64,000 nt of DNA from Calvatia gigantea (GCA_025093985.1 JACAAK010000003.1:2418001-2482000); one strand, 5' to 3'; positions 1 to 13,126 are shown, counted from the stretch's first letter. Numbers and translations: made by a program. Notes: a model not told the origin generated them from the sequence alone.

Positions 1-3000
1 GGTCATGCTGTGACTTTCCCAAAAGAGTACTGCTCCCTTCAGACATTGTGTGAGACATGGGAGAAGGCGAGCTTCTCCGAACACGCTCCCCTAGCCATTC
101 TGATGATTTCTGTGGTCTGGCCTGACTTCCCGTATGGTGAAGTTTCAATCGCGAGTGCGCTTCTAAATCACTATCAACTTGTGTTCCCAATGGACTGGGT
201 GTTTGGACGGGTCTGGCCGGGGGACGGTCAGCGGACAAGAAGGAGGGGGATGCATCCATTGGGGATTGGGCAGGTGACAGAGAGGAGACGCCTCCGGATA
301 TTGAGGTTTCGAAGGATGAGGACTGGGGAAGATGATATATATCAGAAGGGTTCGGATTGGCATTACCACTTGCATCCAAGAGGTCGAGCAAAGAGTTTTC
401 TGAAGAGCTCGATGAATCGGACGGTGCCGGCATAATTGCTGACGACGATGCAACCGCTCCCGACTCGGAGGTCCCTGATTGACGTTGCTGATTTACCGCT
501 GATATATTGATGGTGGCTCCTTCGGCACGGGACACGTCCTCAGCCCATTCTTGTGTCTGCGTCGTAAGCGCGAATCCTGAAGGCGCCTGTTCACAAGAAG
601 TATTTTTTCTGTCACTCCCAAATGCCTCAGGCTCTGTGACAGGGGGGGAAGGCATGGAAACAACCGGGGCATGAACCACCACACGGTCCAAGCTTTCACC
701 TCGACACCCATTTCCTGCTGTTATGGGGACAGGGGCCGTGTTCACAACTGGATCTTGTACTGTCATGACATCAACGTCTTGTTCTGCTGCTACTGAAGAC
801 ACAAGAGCGGGAGCAGGGATGGTTCCTGAGGGCACATCAACATCCATAGCATAATCATCTTTCTTCACCTCCTGGCGTTCCTTGAGTTCATTCCTCAGCT
901 CTCGTCGAATCGCAGAAAGAACAGCATCGACAGCAATGAAACCACCCGTTCTGCCCACCCCCGCGCTACAGTGCAGCAATATGGGCCGGTTCTTTCCTAA
1001 TGCCTGCTTTGCAATGCCAGTTGCCTCATCAATTTCCATCCGCGATGTCAACAGAGGTATTTGCCCATTCATTGAGGTGGAAACAGTCGGGTCCTGCTCT
1101 TCCACACTTTTTGTCTCCTGCACCACCCGATCCACCTCTTTGATGAGTCCAAGGATACCACGGGGATCATCGGGAACGTTCATGTCGGGCCACTCAAGAT
1201 ACTGGAGGTGAACGATTCTGCGGGGTTTGACTTCAGGGTAGCCCATGTGCATTAATTCAAAGTCTCGGCGGATGATCCCGTTGCTATGAGTACGGCGATT
1301 GGGAAGGTGTTTGCTCGGGCGGTGCTGCTGGTGCATCCGTGCAGGGGTTGTGAGATTCCTCTGGGGAACAGGTCGTGCTGGGACCGGTTGAGACTCTTCA
1401 GATGGAGAAGAAATGCCAGTTGTGGAAACTAGCCGTAATCGAAGAGGGCCGTACGCAGTGTCCGTCCAGTAGGAGCCACACTTGACCATTGAATTCTCGA
1501 CCTCTCTCGTGAGCATGACGATGACATGGACATTTTGTTCCCAGCAGAGACTAGTGTCCACCATAAGCCAGGATCCATCGGCGAGGAAGGATTGGATACT
1601 CACGTCCAGAAGTCTGTAAATGTAGCAGGAAGGGGACCTTGGGTGGCGATATACCGCGTATTGGTCCCAAGGGGTTGTACGTATGAGGCGTTCACATAAT
1701 CGTCATCCGCTTGTCGTCTTTGATGTAACCTCACGCGAGCATGTTCGAAGGGCCAAATGTGGCGGTACCTGAATGACACAACACACGAGATGAGCGGTGA
1801 CAGGCTTGACTGAGGAATACATGGGAATCTACCTATTCTTTGCGCCTTTCTCAACGCCGGCAGTAATGCTGTAGGGAAAGCTGGAAGTCGGGGTGGCGCC
1901 AGTATCGGAAGTGACGATCGTTGTCTCCTTCGCATGATATTCCATTATCCCCATAAGGCGACGTTGTTCGGCAACTTCGATCTTGAAGAATTGGATTGCA
2001 AGTGCCTCTTTGCCCTCCTCGATGTCTGTGGATGTGGCGTTCTCGTCATCCTCCGATTCCTCAGAGGTCGAGGACAATGTATCCATCACAGGACGATTTC
2101 GAGGGGTGAGCTTAGCGGCATGTCGGGCAATCTCGCGCAACCAGGGAAAGGGAAGTTCATGAATACGATGCCGAACGCGCCGGGGCAAGCGCAAGGGAAT
2201 GCGTTCAGTAATACCCTGAGATAACTCGAGGTTCTGACGAACAGCATCAAAGAAAGGGTTGAATGCAGGCTGGGGCAGAATTTGGGAGGGTGTGGGGAAC
2301 GTGGGGAAAGTGGCTCCGCGGGCCAGTGGGCCACGCCTGGGGTTGCCGGATGGTGAAGCAGAGACAGTGGTGGACGAGAACGAGAATGCCGCCATAGGAA
2401 GATGGCGCGTGCGCAAAACAGCGGACTGGCCTTGTGTTGGGGAAGATTTGTCAGTGTCATCGTCATCATCATCATTTTCAGGATCAGGGGCGGGTGGGCG
2501 GGCATCGATGATATCACGCCTCTCGCGCCATACTGCCTGAAAGCCACCCTTGAGCCAGGCAAGTTCGCCACCGAATCCATCGTTCTTGAATTTACGAAGA
2601 AGACCGTAGATATTTGAGGACTCCAGGATGGCCGGCGAGTCTGCATCATAAACGAGGATGCGCGAGGCGGAGCGCCACGCGGAGAAACGGGCACGTGCAT
2701 TGGCAGAAGGCAGCATGTCAGCAAGACGATGAAGGGAGAAGAGAGGTCGCTTGAGAAGGGTGGAAGGGACGGAGAGGGAGACAGCACGGGGCACGCGCGC
2801 GGACGAATAGGCGGCATGGGGGCGAATATCGAGGATGAGGGTTGTTTGGTCGTCAATCCATGTACCGATTGCGGCTGTTGTCACTGGCGTAAATTGGGAA
2901 GGAAGAATAGAGGATTGGGCCTTAAAAGTTGGCTGGGGAGTTGAGCGGGAAGGAGGGAGGGTGGCGAGAGACATATTAGCCATCGGGGAGTTGGGAAGGC

Positions 3001-3169
3001 GGAGAGGCGGGGGAACGAGGGAGACTGGGGTGAGGCGAGTGGTGAGGAGGGCACTAGAGCCAAAGCGAGAGGCGATGGCCTCTGCGAATGAATCGTTTGC
3101 ATTGTCAGCTGGTCGGTCGTTGTGGATGATGGGCTGAGATGGATCGGCGACGGCGCTGAAAAAATCCAT
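1..3169 (-). CDS. Rhodanese-domain protein tyrosine phosphatase (Pyp1/Ptp2-3 type), 3' end outside window
   Basis: Likely a MAP-kinase tyrosine phosphatase; Pyp1, Ptp2 and Ptp3 have this layout and dephosphorylate Hog1/Sty1-class kinases. I read exons 3169-1833, 1768-1604 and 1550 to the window edge, with GT-AG introns of 64 and 53 nt. The start is the ATG at 3169 (MDFFSAV). A rhodanese-like domain occupies about residues 100-220; where an active rhodanese has Cys it reads LVYDAD, so that domain is probably a docking module. An acidic linker follows, then the PTP domain: DDYVNASYV, TDFW, the WPD loop (LEWPDMNVPDD) and the P-loop HCSAGVGRTG near 973-945 with Cys and Arg intact. A Ser/Pro-rich tail runs off the window. 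The family call is firm; the substrate is inference. Confidence 0.9.
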
Positions 3170-3234
3170 GACCAACGACGAACGGAGCCAACCCACAAAG
3201 GGAGCATCACAAATTCATGTCCGTCCCGGGCGTC

Positions 3235-3277
3235 AGACGTCAATATTCATCACACACCAGAATGTCAAATGACGTCA
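3235..3277. promoter_or_regulatory. Two CRE-like sites upstream of the phosphatase gene
   Basis: A perfect CRE palindrome TGACGTCA lies at 3270-3277, and a 7/8 match (AGACGTCA) at 3235-3242, about 70-110 bp upstream of the phosphatase ATG (3169) and just beyond the TOP2 stop. CREs are bound by ATF/CREB bZIP factors. In fission yeast such a factor (Atf1) drives a MAPK phosphatase gene. The sites are seen; the function is inferred. Confidence 0.35.
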
Positions 3278-3351
3278 TAAAGGTCTAGACCCACCCATAA
3301 AATGTATACTCTACATATTATTACGGACGGAATACCACACAACTACGAATC

Positions 3352-6300
3352 TTAGTCGTCCATAAACATGCTGTCATCCCCATTCTCATCGTCAGACGAC
3401 AGCTCCACATACTTGCTTTTCGCTGCAGCAGCTCGCCCAGGTGCAGCCTTCCGTGGGGGTGGTTTTGGGAGGTCATCAAAGTCCGACCCTCCGCGACCCT
3501 TGTCTTCTTCATCTTCCGAGTCATCAATCTTTTTCCTCTTCAGCGCTGCTACCTTTTTCTCCTTGGTCTTGGGCGATGCCGGTTTCATGCTCTTCGACAC
3601 TTTCCTGGGTTGCCTGCTGGTCTCGGCCTTCTTCGCCGGCTCTTCGGTCTTCTTGCTTAGCCAGTCTGTTAGACCCGTTTTCTTTTTCTTGAGTGACGGC
3701 AACTCCTCGTGTTCTACTTCAGGACTAGACAAAAAAAAAAATCATGAACACCAAATCCGCAATAGACTTTAAATAGTAAAGAAACTCGTACCTCTTACGC
3801 TTCCCCTTGCCGTTGACTTTCGCTTCTATCGTTGGTTTGGGTATAACGTAGTTGTCACCTTCGTCGCTGTCAACAACAACAATCGCTTCCTTATCCCTCG
3901 TCCTGGTCTTTCCTTTGTCCTTCGTGGGCTCCATCTCGACATCCGTTTCTTCCTCAGATGTTGATGCTACCAGTGCTTTGGATCGTGACTTGGACTTGCT
4001 CGGCTTGATCACTTCCTCCTCACTGTCCCCATCTATCTCCATAGTCTCCTCTTTGCTTTTCCCTTTATTCGCTTTCTCCTTCTCCTTGGCACTACCGTTG
4101 GTCTTCATTTTCCCTTTCCCACTCAGATCTCCGTAGTCCAAGTCATCATCACTCCCACCCATTCTCACATCCTTGTCGTCATCCTCACCTTCATCCTTGA
4201 ACGGCTTCTTCGCAACAGCAACCGCCCTCCGAGCCGGAGGTTGCTTCCCCGTAACACCTTCATCTTTTGTCTTTTTCGCGTCTGCCCTCTTCCTCGCAGC
4301 GGCAGCTTTGACCGGTTTAAAGTCATCATCCGACTCATCATCGTCCCGACCCCCTCCCCAATAGACTTCCTCGTACGGAGCTTGGTCTGCTTCTTCTTCT
4401 TGCCTTTCCCCCCGTCCGCAAATTTCTTAGCCAGCCAGTCCCTACAATCATCCTGTCCAAAATAACATCATTTATTTCACAACACAATAAATAAATAACG
4501 AACGAAAGCATACCTCCCACTCCCTCAAGAAGTCATCCAGATCCTTATTCCAAAGATCAATCGGCGTCTTCTCAAGCAACGCTAGCAGCTCAGCCTCTTT
4601 ATCCGCCGCCTGCTGCAGTAACCTTTCAATTTTTTCCTTTGTCAAACTCCAAATGGCCATTCCAAGCAAATAGTCATAGTCGCTGTCTGAACCCGTGTCC
4701 TCCTCCTGCTCCTCCTCCTGATTTTCCTCCTGCTCAGGATTCTTGGCTTTGACAACTTTAGGAAATGGCTTGAAGTCGTGTTTGCGCAGGTCAGCCACGA
4801 TATCGGCTTTGCGACGGTTGGATACAACAAGCTTCTTGTCAATGATCATTTTGACGAACAGCGCCTGGTTGTTGAGCTTATCAAGGGCGTTTTGCAATTC
4901 TGAAACGAGATAATCCTGAATAGCATCGTCATCAACAATAACAAAAAGGAACTTGGGAGATATGATACCTTTCGCTTTTGATAGTACGTCAAACGAACAG
5001 GGTAGAAGTCCTCAATAATCTCCTCGGGTGAATCATACTTCTTGATCTTGCCTTCGAAATCAAAGCAAATCATGTTGCTTGTCGTCAATTTTGTGGTCAA
5101 CTTGAAAAACTCCAAAAAGCCCTGCTCCTCCGCTTTCTCCATACCCTTGGCCGACATGCTGATGATAAAGTGGACATTTGCGTTGTCATGGTGTTCCTTA
5201 TAATCCTGACACCAACTTCGTTAATGCCCAATACCAAATCCCCGAAACAACAAGGAACGCACCTTGAGAACGCCTTCCTTATTGTCACCACCAACGATCA
5301 TAGCTTCTAGTTCTGCCTTATAGTTCTGCGTCCACTTATGAATGGGCAGTTCAGTGATTTCTACAGTCGTGTCGTCTAGCTTTCGGACGACACCATGGAC
5401 GTCATATTTGTGCTTCGCAGTCGGAATGATCTCGCCTTTGAAACCGCGCCACCATGGTATCATCGTGACTTGCTCTTCCCCTCTCATAAGCCGACGAATG
5501 TTCCCCACGATATCCGTCGGATTATAACATGGTAGGTTCGTACTCCATCCTACACCAAACCATCTATAACTCGAACACAGATTAAAGAGTTATCAGTCAC
5601 TCACCAGTGCCAATACCTTCAGCACCATTGCATAACACAAGGGGAATGACAGGCACGTAGAACTCGGGCTCAATCCACTGGTTGTCCTCCTTCTGGGGAT
5701 TCAATAACGGATCATCCGCCGGATTGTACATAACCCTCGCCATAGATTTAGGCTCAGTGAAAATATACCTGGGTGAGGCGTGGTCTTTTCCGCCCTGATC
5801 GCGAGTACCGTACTGGCCATTGGGAGAGAGAAGGTTGACGTTGTTACTTCCAACGAAATCTTGCGCAAGGTTAATAATGGTTTGTGCGAGTGAGGCTTCA
5901 CCATGGTGGTAAGCTGCATGCTCCGAGATGTAGCCAACGAGTTGAGCGACCTGACGGTCTCATTAGAAAAGTTCATGTAAATCATGAAGGCAAGTCCAGT
6001 GTGTATGTACCTTAATCTCCTTCTTTAGTTTGCGCTTGAAACAAGCCCAGAGGACTTTGCGTTGACCAGGCTTGAGTCCGTCAGCTACTGAAGGAATGGA
6101 ACGAATATTATCCGCCATGGAGAAACAAATAAGTTCCTTGTTGATAAACTCAGAGTAGGGGATTTCCTCAAGATTGTGATCAAGGTAAGTTCCGGGCTGA
6201 GCATTACAATGTCAGATGTCGGAGCGTGAGCGGGTAAGCTGAATCGCCCACCCTAAATTGTCGCAACCATTCCTTGCGATCATCCGCTTTCTTCTTGCTG

Positions 6301-8893
6301 AAGGCAAGTTCAATTAGCTCCCTGTCACCATCCTGGGTCGGGGCAAAAGGAATCATATGCTTCGCCATATGACTGAAATAATCTCGGGCGTCAGCGTCGT
6401 TACTCGTTCCGAGACCCTAATTGACATTAGAGAACTTCCGGTGACACATGGATTCACAAACCTTGTAGTACTTCGAATCCCATTTGTGCGCATCAGGTGT
6501 TTCATCCAACCAAGCTTCATACTCTGGAAGAGTGAAGAAATCGCGTCGCTGTTTGCCCTTGGTGATCTGGATAACTCATTAATGGCGCAGCTCTGAACCG
6601 TACTCAGAAGTCTACACTCACACGGACAATAGGAGTAACAAACTCCACTAAGAATTCAGGCAGCTTGAGGAGCGATGGATAGAAATGGTCAAAGAAGTTG
6701 ATGAGCAAGCCCTTGATATGAGAGCCATCATGATCCTAGAGTTTTGAATGAAGTGGGTTCCAGCTTGAGAGTGCGGAGGATATACCTGGTCAGCCATGAT
6801 CATCAAACGCCCATATCGAAGGCTTGAGACATCCGTGTAATCCTTGTTGTGCTGCAAACCCAAAATTTTCTTGATATTTTGGACTTCCTCATTCTTCATA
6901 ATCTGGTCATGCCTCGCCTCTCGTACATTCAAAAGTTTGCCCCTTAGGGGAAAAACACCAAAGAAATCCCGCCCAACAACACCAAGGCCTGCAACGGCAA
7001 GAGCCTTGGCGGAGTCACCTTCAGTCAAAATCAAAGTGCAATCTTTGGCGAGCCGAGTGCCAGCGTTGTTGGCGTCAGAGAGCTTTGCCATACCAGTGAG
7101 CCTGATGTCAATATAAGTTACAACCAAAAATGAAAGCAAAACGAATGCAGACCGGTTGCGCTTGCTACCGTCGGTCTTCTTGATTTGTTGATCAGCCTTT
7201 GCCTTGGCCCAATGCAAGATATTCTCAACAATGGGAGACTTTAAGACTAAATAATTCATGAGCCTTTTAAAGATTAGGAAAGTTGGAAGCTTGCCTTTCT
7301 TGATGAAGTCTTCTTTGATTGTGGGTTTGCTTCCGAACTTTGATGATTGAAGAGTGAGAGTTTCCTTGGTTTGACTGTCGAAAGTAGGATTTTCTATGAG
7401 AGCGTTGACGAATAGCCACATGTGGTTACGAATTTGGGCTGGCTTCACAGGAGCACCCTTGTTCTTCTTGCTCACTGCCGCCATGATGTGCTTGGACAGT
7501 TGATCAGCGACATACAAGACATGAGTTCCACCCTTGATTGTCGCAATTGAATTGGCGAAAGAAACTTGCTGAAAAGTTCCGTCGGAAACCGCAAATGCCA
7601 TCTCCCAGCGGTCACTGAGACGTTCATAAATGACTTGTGCCTTTGGTTGCGCCGCCCCACCACTGTTCTCGATAGCGTCCGCCTGTGCGGATTCCACATA
7701 CATATCGACGTATTGTTTGAAGTTCTTGACCTTCAAGCGCTCATCGTTGAGGTAAACCTTGACGTCCTTAACCGTGCCAGCGATATCGTACACGCGCTTA
7801 TGCAACAGCCCAGCAGTGTCTTCGTCGATCCCATTCATGCCGAACCTTTTCAAGTCCGGCTTAAAAGTAATCCTAGTCCACTCCTCGCCTTTCGAATTCT
7901 TTGTAATCTTCGCTTTTCCACAAACGCCCATGTTATCCGTCCAAGTCTGTTTGTACTTCTGCCCAGTATTTTTGTCAGCGGTTTCCACGGTAAACTCGAG
8001 AGAATAGATGTTGGCGAGCTTGGCGCCGTAACCATTGCGACCACCGGTTAGCTTCTTCTCGTCGTCGTCATAGTTGGAAGAGGACAAGAGGTGTCCAAAA
8101 ATGAGTTCCGGGATATAAATCTTCTCTTGGGAATGAATTTCGATGGGTATTCCACGACCGTTGTTGTGAACAGAAATGGTGTTCCCCCTAATGTCAATGT
8201 TGACCTTGATCATGTCCATGCTCGGGTCGTTGATCTGGACTTGAAGTCAGTCGTCAGAAAGTAAAGACCGAGTGTCACACACCTTGTTATCAGCAGCGTT
8301 GACAAGAATTTCGTCCACAATCTTCAAAAAACCTGGCACATATTTCACATCGCGTTGGACCATTCGCTTGGAGTTGACATCATAAGTCCACATTTGCTGA
8401 GTTATTGTTTCGATACTGCCTATGTAAGAGTCCGGACGCTTCAGAATATGCTCAAGTTGCGAAAGCTGTTGATCTCGCCATTTTAGCATTTGCTTAAACA
8501 TCCTCGCATAGAGTACACACCTTCGTGTATGTTTCGGACGCTGTCTTCTTTTTTCCCGGAGCGACAAGCCATCCCGCCTGGGATTTCCCTTTGGAAATAT
8601 CCTCCTCGGAGTCATTCTCTCCACCCTCGACGCTACCCGCGTTATCATCATGGTTCACCAGCACCTTCTTGGTTGTCTTGGGCTTCGTGGTAGCCTTGCT
8701 AGCCGCAGACTTCTGGTTTGTGCTCTTGGCAGCAGCCTTAGGTTTAGCTGCGGCCTTCTATTCAAGGTCCTTGAGCGACGACGCGCAAAGGTCTCCACGG
8801 TGCACGTACCTTCTTCGTGGGTGCATAATCCTCCTCGAACTCAGAGCCGGAAATATCATCAAAGTCGAAATTCTCGCCTTCTGATGAGCTCAT
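3352..8893 (-). CDS. TOP2: DNA topoisomerase II
   Basis: Essential nuclear enzyme that passes one duplex through a double-strand break with ATP. Sixteen exons: 8893-8810, 8757-8521, 8465-8283, 8234-7295, 7246-7153, 7101-6786, 6735-6622, 6566-6462, 6416-6252, 6196-6011, 5950-5605, 5549-5263, 5205-4969, 4915-4514, 4452-3792, 3724-3352. GHKL ATPase motifs (NNGRGIPIE, GGRNGYGAKL), TOPRIM (LTEGDSAKALA, MADQDHDGSHIKG) and the WHD with catalytic Tyr in SPRYIFTEP are intact, followed by a Lys/Glu-rich tail. The intron at 7294-7247 has a GC donor. Exons sum to 4730 nt, one short of a multiple of three; the break lies near 4350-4354 in a five-base G run in the tail. Full length would be about 1,576 aa, normal for fungal TOP2. 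Confidence 0.95.
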
Positions 8894-9351
8894 AATGTTG
8901 CTGAGCCCTTCACGTTTGAGTCAAAACGATGCGTGGGCGAATCCTTGCAAGTGGATGAAAGAATTCAGATCTCGAGCGCGTCACACGCGTCTCAATCACG
9001 TTGGTCATTTTGATCATCAGCGGTAGCATGTGACTTGATGCATCAAGGTATACACCAACACAGTGGTGAGTATTAATATGAATTGTCACCGTACACAATG
9101 TGAGTCGAATTCACTCAGTGACAAGATTTCCTGCAGCTGAGAGTTGCTGAGTTGATGCTCTAATGTGACATTCTCCAAAGGCACAATGTGTGGAGTACTC
9201 ATGATTATACTCCGTCTTAGTTGATAAGAGTGAACCGTAATCAAGTTGTCAGCACAAAATCAATACACGGCTGGAGTAAGAACGAAACACCGTTTTTGCA
9301 GTAGTGACTTGGAGTGATATGAGAACACATGTAGACGCTTTTAATCTATGA
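8894..9351. other. Intergenic, TOP2 promoter and ABCF 3' flank
   Basis: No coding exon found. It holds the promoter side of TOP2, including the MCB-like site, and the 3' flank of the ABCF gene. No repeat or RNA gene seen. Confidence 0.5.
8985..8990. promoter_or_regulatory. MCB-type element (ACGCGT) upstream of TOP2
   Basis: A palindromic ACGCGT sits about 92 bp upstream of the TOP2 ATG. This is the core of the MluI cell-cycle box bound by MBF in yeasts, which drives G1/S genes. A six-base match is weak by itself; position and downstream gene make it worth noting. Confidence 0.25.
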
Positions 9352-12300
9352 CTACGGCTTCGCCTTGATATTGTTGACGATGAGATTCTTGGAAACATGT
9401 CAGGACTGTGCCCTAGAACAATAGTAATGCGAGGCTCACCTTGTACGCTTCAACATCGCCGTAGAACTTGGTGACCGTTTGGTTTCCACACACCCAGAGC
9501 TGAATGAGGCGGATGAGCACCTACCAAAGTCTCTGTGTATCCTCTTACCTCGCTTGCTACAGTAGTGATGAAACGCTCGTCATGTGAAATAATAATGACT
9601 CCTCCGTTCCACTTCTTGATCGCAGTCATGAGCGCATCGAGACCCTAGAGGCGGAAAGTGAACATTTCGCATTCTCTTAATCCTAAGATGAATCGGATAC
9701 CTCGATATCGAGGTGGTTAGTCGGCTAAAAGGAATTATTCACAGGGCAGGTCAAAATTATAATCACCACGAACCTCATCGAGCAACAATACATGAGGATG
9801 CAACATCGACAGCAACGCAAAGGCCACACGGGACTTCTGACCCCCAGACAAGGTTCCGATTAGCTGCAATCTACGCGACAAACCTCATCAGTGTTGTACC
9901 CGGCGCATTCGAGACCGGTTTACCCTGTCATGCCACTAATTTGGAAATTACCGAGATGAGACCGATACTCCTGTTCCGTACGCCCTGGAAAATTGTGGGC
10001 CAAAAATTGCACCGGCGACATCGTCGGGATCAGGGTGTCCACATGATGTTGAGCGAAGTAGCCGCTGGAGAAAAGTGGGATCAACTGCAGAGAGCCTAAT
10101 CATCATGACTTACACTCGCAGGCGGCCATTACGGGTGACATGGCCCGAGACTGGCCTTAATTCTTCGGTCAAAACCTTGATCCTGTACTAAGACTCAGTG
10201 AAGCAAATGGACCATGAATCACCCCAACATACAAAGTGGATTTACCGGCTCCGTTTGCGCCGACAATCGCGATCCGAGATTCAAACCCGATATCAAAGTT
10301 TACGTTTTTGAGGATCAGCTTGTCGAGGGTGTAACCAAATGTGACCTCGTTCATTTGCAAGAGAGGTGGTGATATCTTTTCGGTCTCGGGGAACCTGGAA
10401 AAAAAATTAGGGAGAAAAATCAAAACCACATGGAATGACGCACCTGAAGCTCTCTGTCTCCTCTTCCTCGGGCGGTTGGAGATCTGGGAGCTGAAGATGT
10501 GTGAGCATTAGCACCGGTATACAGTGGAAAAAGCGTGGTATGTTACCTTTTCCAAGATCTTGATTTTCATCTGAGCTTGGGCGGCTGGAGAAAAAATGAA
10601 CTTCAAGGATGGTGGAGGTGAAAGAAAAATGCTCACCTCGATTAGCATTATAACGCCAACGGTCTATGAAAGCCTGTAGATGCTTGCGATACTCCATTTG
10701 TGTCTCGTATTCCTTGCGCAGGTTGCGGTCACGCTCCGACTTGGTTGAATAGAACTGGGTGAAATTTCTGAACTGGTTGTCAACTCGACTTCAGGAGGTG
10801 CCCGGTGACGTGCACACCCTTTATAATAATCTAGCCTTCCTGAATGTTGATGAATGATATCGGTGGCTACTGCATCTCTTCAAACCGTCAATAAGTGGCG
10901 ACTTGATAAGACTCGGGAACAGCATACAAGAAAGCACGATCGTGGGATCTGATGAAGGTTGGTTAAATATGCCTTGCTGGAGTATTTGGCGCTTACACTA
11001 CAAGGAGCGTTCCCGACCATGTTTGTAGGTAGTCTTCGAGCCAGGCCAGAGCGTTGAGATCAACTGTATTGCAAAATTCAAGAAGTTTGTGGGTGACGGG
11101 GAATTAAACGACACAAACTATGATTGGAAGGCTCATCCAGTAAGAGCAATGAGGGCTGCAGAGTTTCGAAGTAAAGTTAGTCCACACATGACATGATCTT
11201 GCTAAATACCTTTACGAAGAGAGCCCGCGCTAAGGCTAGTCTCATTCTATCCGCATAGGGTAAGCGGAACCAACCGAGTTTAACGAGTCTCAAAGGGAAT
11301 ACTCACCGCCATCCACCGCTGAATGAATTCGTTGGTCGTTGTTGATCAGCTTCATCAAATCCAAGACCTGCGAACGCGTTCATCTACCCATGATGTGTGG
11401 ATGATAGTTGTGACCTACCCGCGAGGAGTGCCGCTGCCCGAGAAGGCCCGCTTTCGGCATCCATTTCTGTCAGCCGCGCATGAACCTCCGCTAGCCTTGA
11501 TGATAGCTCCTCCCTTTCGTCCTCGAACCGCTTTTCATCACCGGCGGATTCAAGCTCTGAGAGCTTATTGTCCAGAGCTGCTTGTTCTTTTAGGAGGTGA
11601 TCACGCCAAACATCGGCTTTTAGCACTGAATCGATGGCGGTAGTATCATCCCCAATAATCTATATCACGTTCGCAATGGCCCACGAATCTCGAAAAATTT
11701 CACATACCTCCTGTTCAACAAAAAGTATGGTAATGTGGGCGGGGATAGGCACCTCTCGCATGGAAATATGGCGTAGGAGGGTTGATTTACCAACACCTAA
11801 AGCAGCATCAGAAAGCCGGATAACTCCGATAAACCTTCATCATTCACCGTTTCGACCGATCAGCCCATAGCGACGACCATGCGCAAGCGTCAGAGAAGCT
11901 CCGGACCTGAATACATGACTACCCGGTCAATATGTTTCATCGATAATCACTCACAATATTCTGTTGGAACCGAAATTAACATCAATTGAGGGAAGGTGAA
12001 TGTCTTTGCTCTTGTTGTTTGCGTTTGTACTGGCTTCAAGAGGGTTGATCTGAATGCAGGAGTAAACTTCGGAAGACTACTGACCTAAAGACAGGAATTC
12101 CTTACCCTCATGAACATCTCCTCATAGGTTTGCTAGAGAATGGTGTTTGGTCACGGCATCTCAAGCCCCAGCAAGCAGCAATCAGGCTTACTTGTTTTCG
12201 GTGTTGGTCGAGAAGTTTGGAACCTTCGTACAGATCTCTTCGGGCACGTTTTTCAATCTTAGCCTAGATACGTCTGCGTAAGGCGAAGACAAATCAGCGA

Positions 12301-12772
12301 GCGGAGGACACCAACCCGGAGCTTCGCTTCCTGTTTCTCGAGTTTCTTGACATCGACGCGGGACGCTCTAAGCCTCCTTGAGGTACGAGCAGATACACAG
12401 TAAAAATCCCATGACACACTTTCCCTTGTTAATAGACTCTAGGTCCACACCTTCGGATAACGCAATGGTATTGGACATTTGTGTTTTGCTCATATCCATG
12501 ATTTTATCCAGCTTCTGTAGTTTCGGCCGGCCTTTGTTCTTCATACGGGCATTGAGTTGTTCTTCCAATAGATCCCCCAGTTTGAGCATGAGTTTTTCAA
12601 GAACACCTTTCCGATCCCCGGCCACAGACTGGAGGATGTCGTACGCAATCTGGAGAACGTCCTCTTCCTCGCCTGCATCATCAACCAGATAACCTGCGAG
12701 GTACTGGACGATAACATCTTCTGTCCCAGGGAACGAGGTCCGGATCTCTCGCGCAATTTCCTCTGACGACAT
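9352..12772 (-). CDS. GCN20: ABCF-type ATPase, GCN20/ABCF3 orthologue
   Basis: Soluble ABC protein with two nucleotide-binding domains and no membrane segments. GCN20/ABCF3 works with GCN1 on ribosomes to activate GCN2 during amino-acid starvation. The ATG at 12772 opens the helical N-terminus typical of ABCF3 (MSSEEIAREIRTSFPG). Domain 1 has Walker A GRNGVGKST (split by an intron near 11800-11865), signature NSFSGGW and Walker B LLLLDEPSNH. Domain 2 has GANGAGKST near 10250, signature LSGGQKSRVA near 9820 and a second LLLDEP. The last exon encodes NLIVNNIKAKP and stops at 9352. At least 15 short introns interrupt it; the first (12417-12368) needs donor GTGTCA to keep frame. Identity is secure, some exon edges are approximate. 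Confidence 0.9.
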
Positions 12773-13126
12773 GATGCAGTCTTGATGAGATGAGATGCAG
12801 GTCGTCGAGAGAAAAAGAACTCGTGATGCGCCCGGATGCAGTCCCAGGCAGTTGCCTGAGTGGGACGGTGGGCCGAGTAATTTGTAATTTGTGATCAAAT
12901 TGTGATCAAACCATCATCAAACACGAAACTGGTGGTCATGGTTGCAGCAGTGCAGACCGAATTTATTTTGTTGGTGTGAATGGATCACTGGGTATTATAT
13001 ACCCTGCATGGTTCCCGCTCACACGCAAGCGTATCAGACTTGCGTTTCTGATTCTGTTCCTCGCCGTTGTCAGGTATTAAACGCTTCCAGGGGAGTCTGG
13101 TTCTCTATTTCCTCCGACCTCACATT
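12773..13126. other. Divergent intergenic region with direct repeat
   Basis: Shared upstream region of the GCN20-type gene (minus) and the membrane protein gene at 13127 (plus). Around 12888-12912 the motif TTGTGATCAAA occurs twice in direct orientation, and a TATATA stretch lies near 12996. No coding exon seen. Confidence 0.4.

Noticed and set aside
2086..2856. 256-codon minus-strand frame inside the phosphatase gene
   Set aside because: Alternate frame of the first exon; the true frame carries the rhodanese-like domain.
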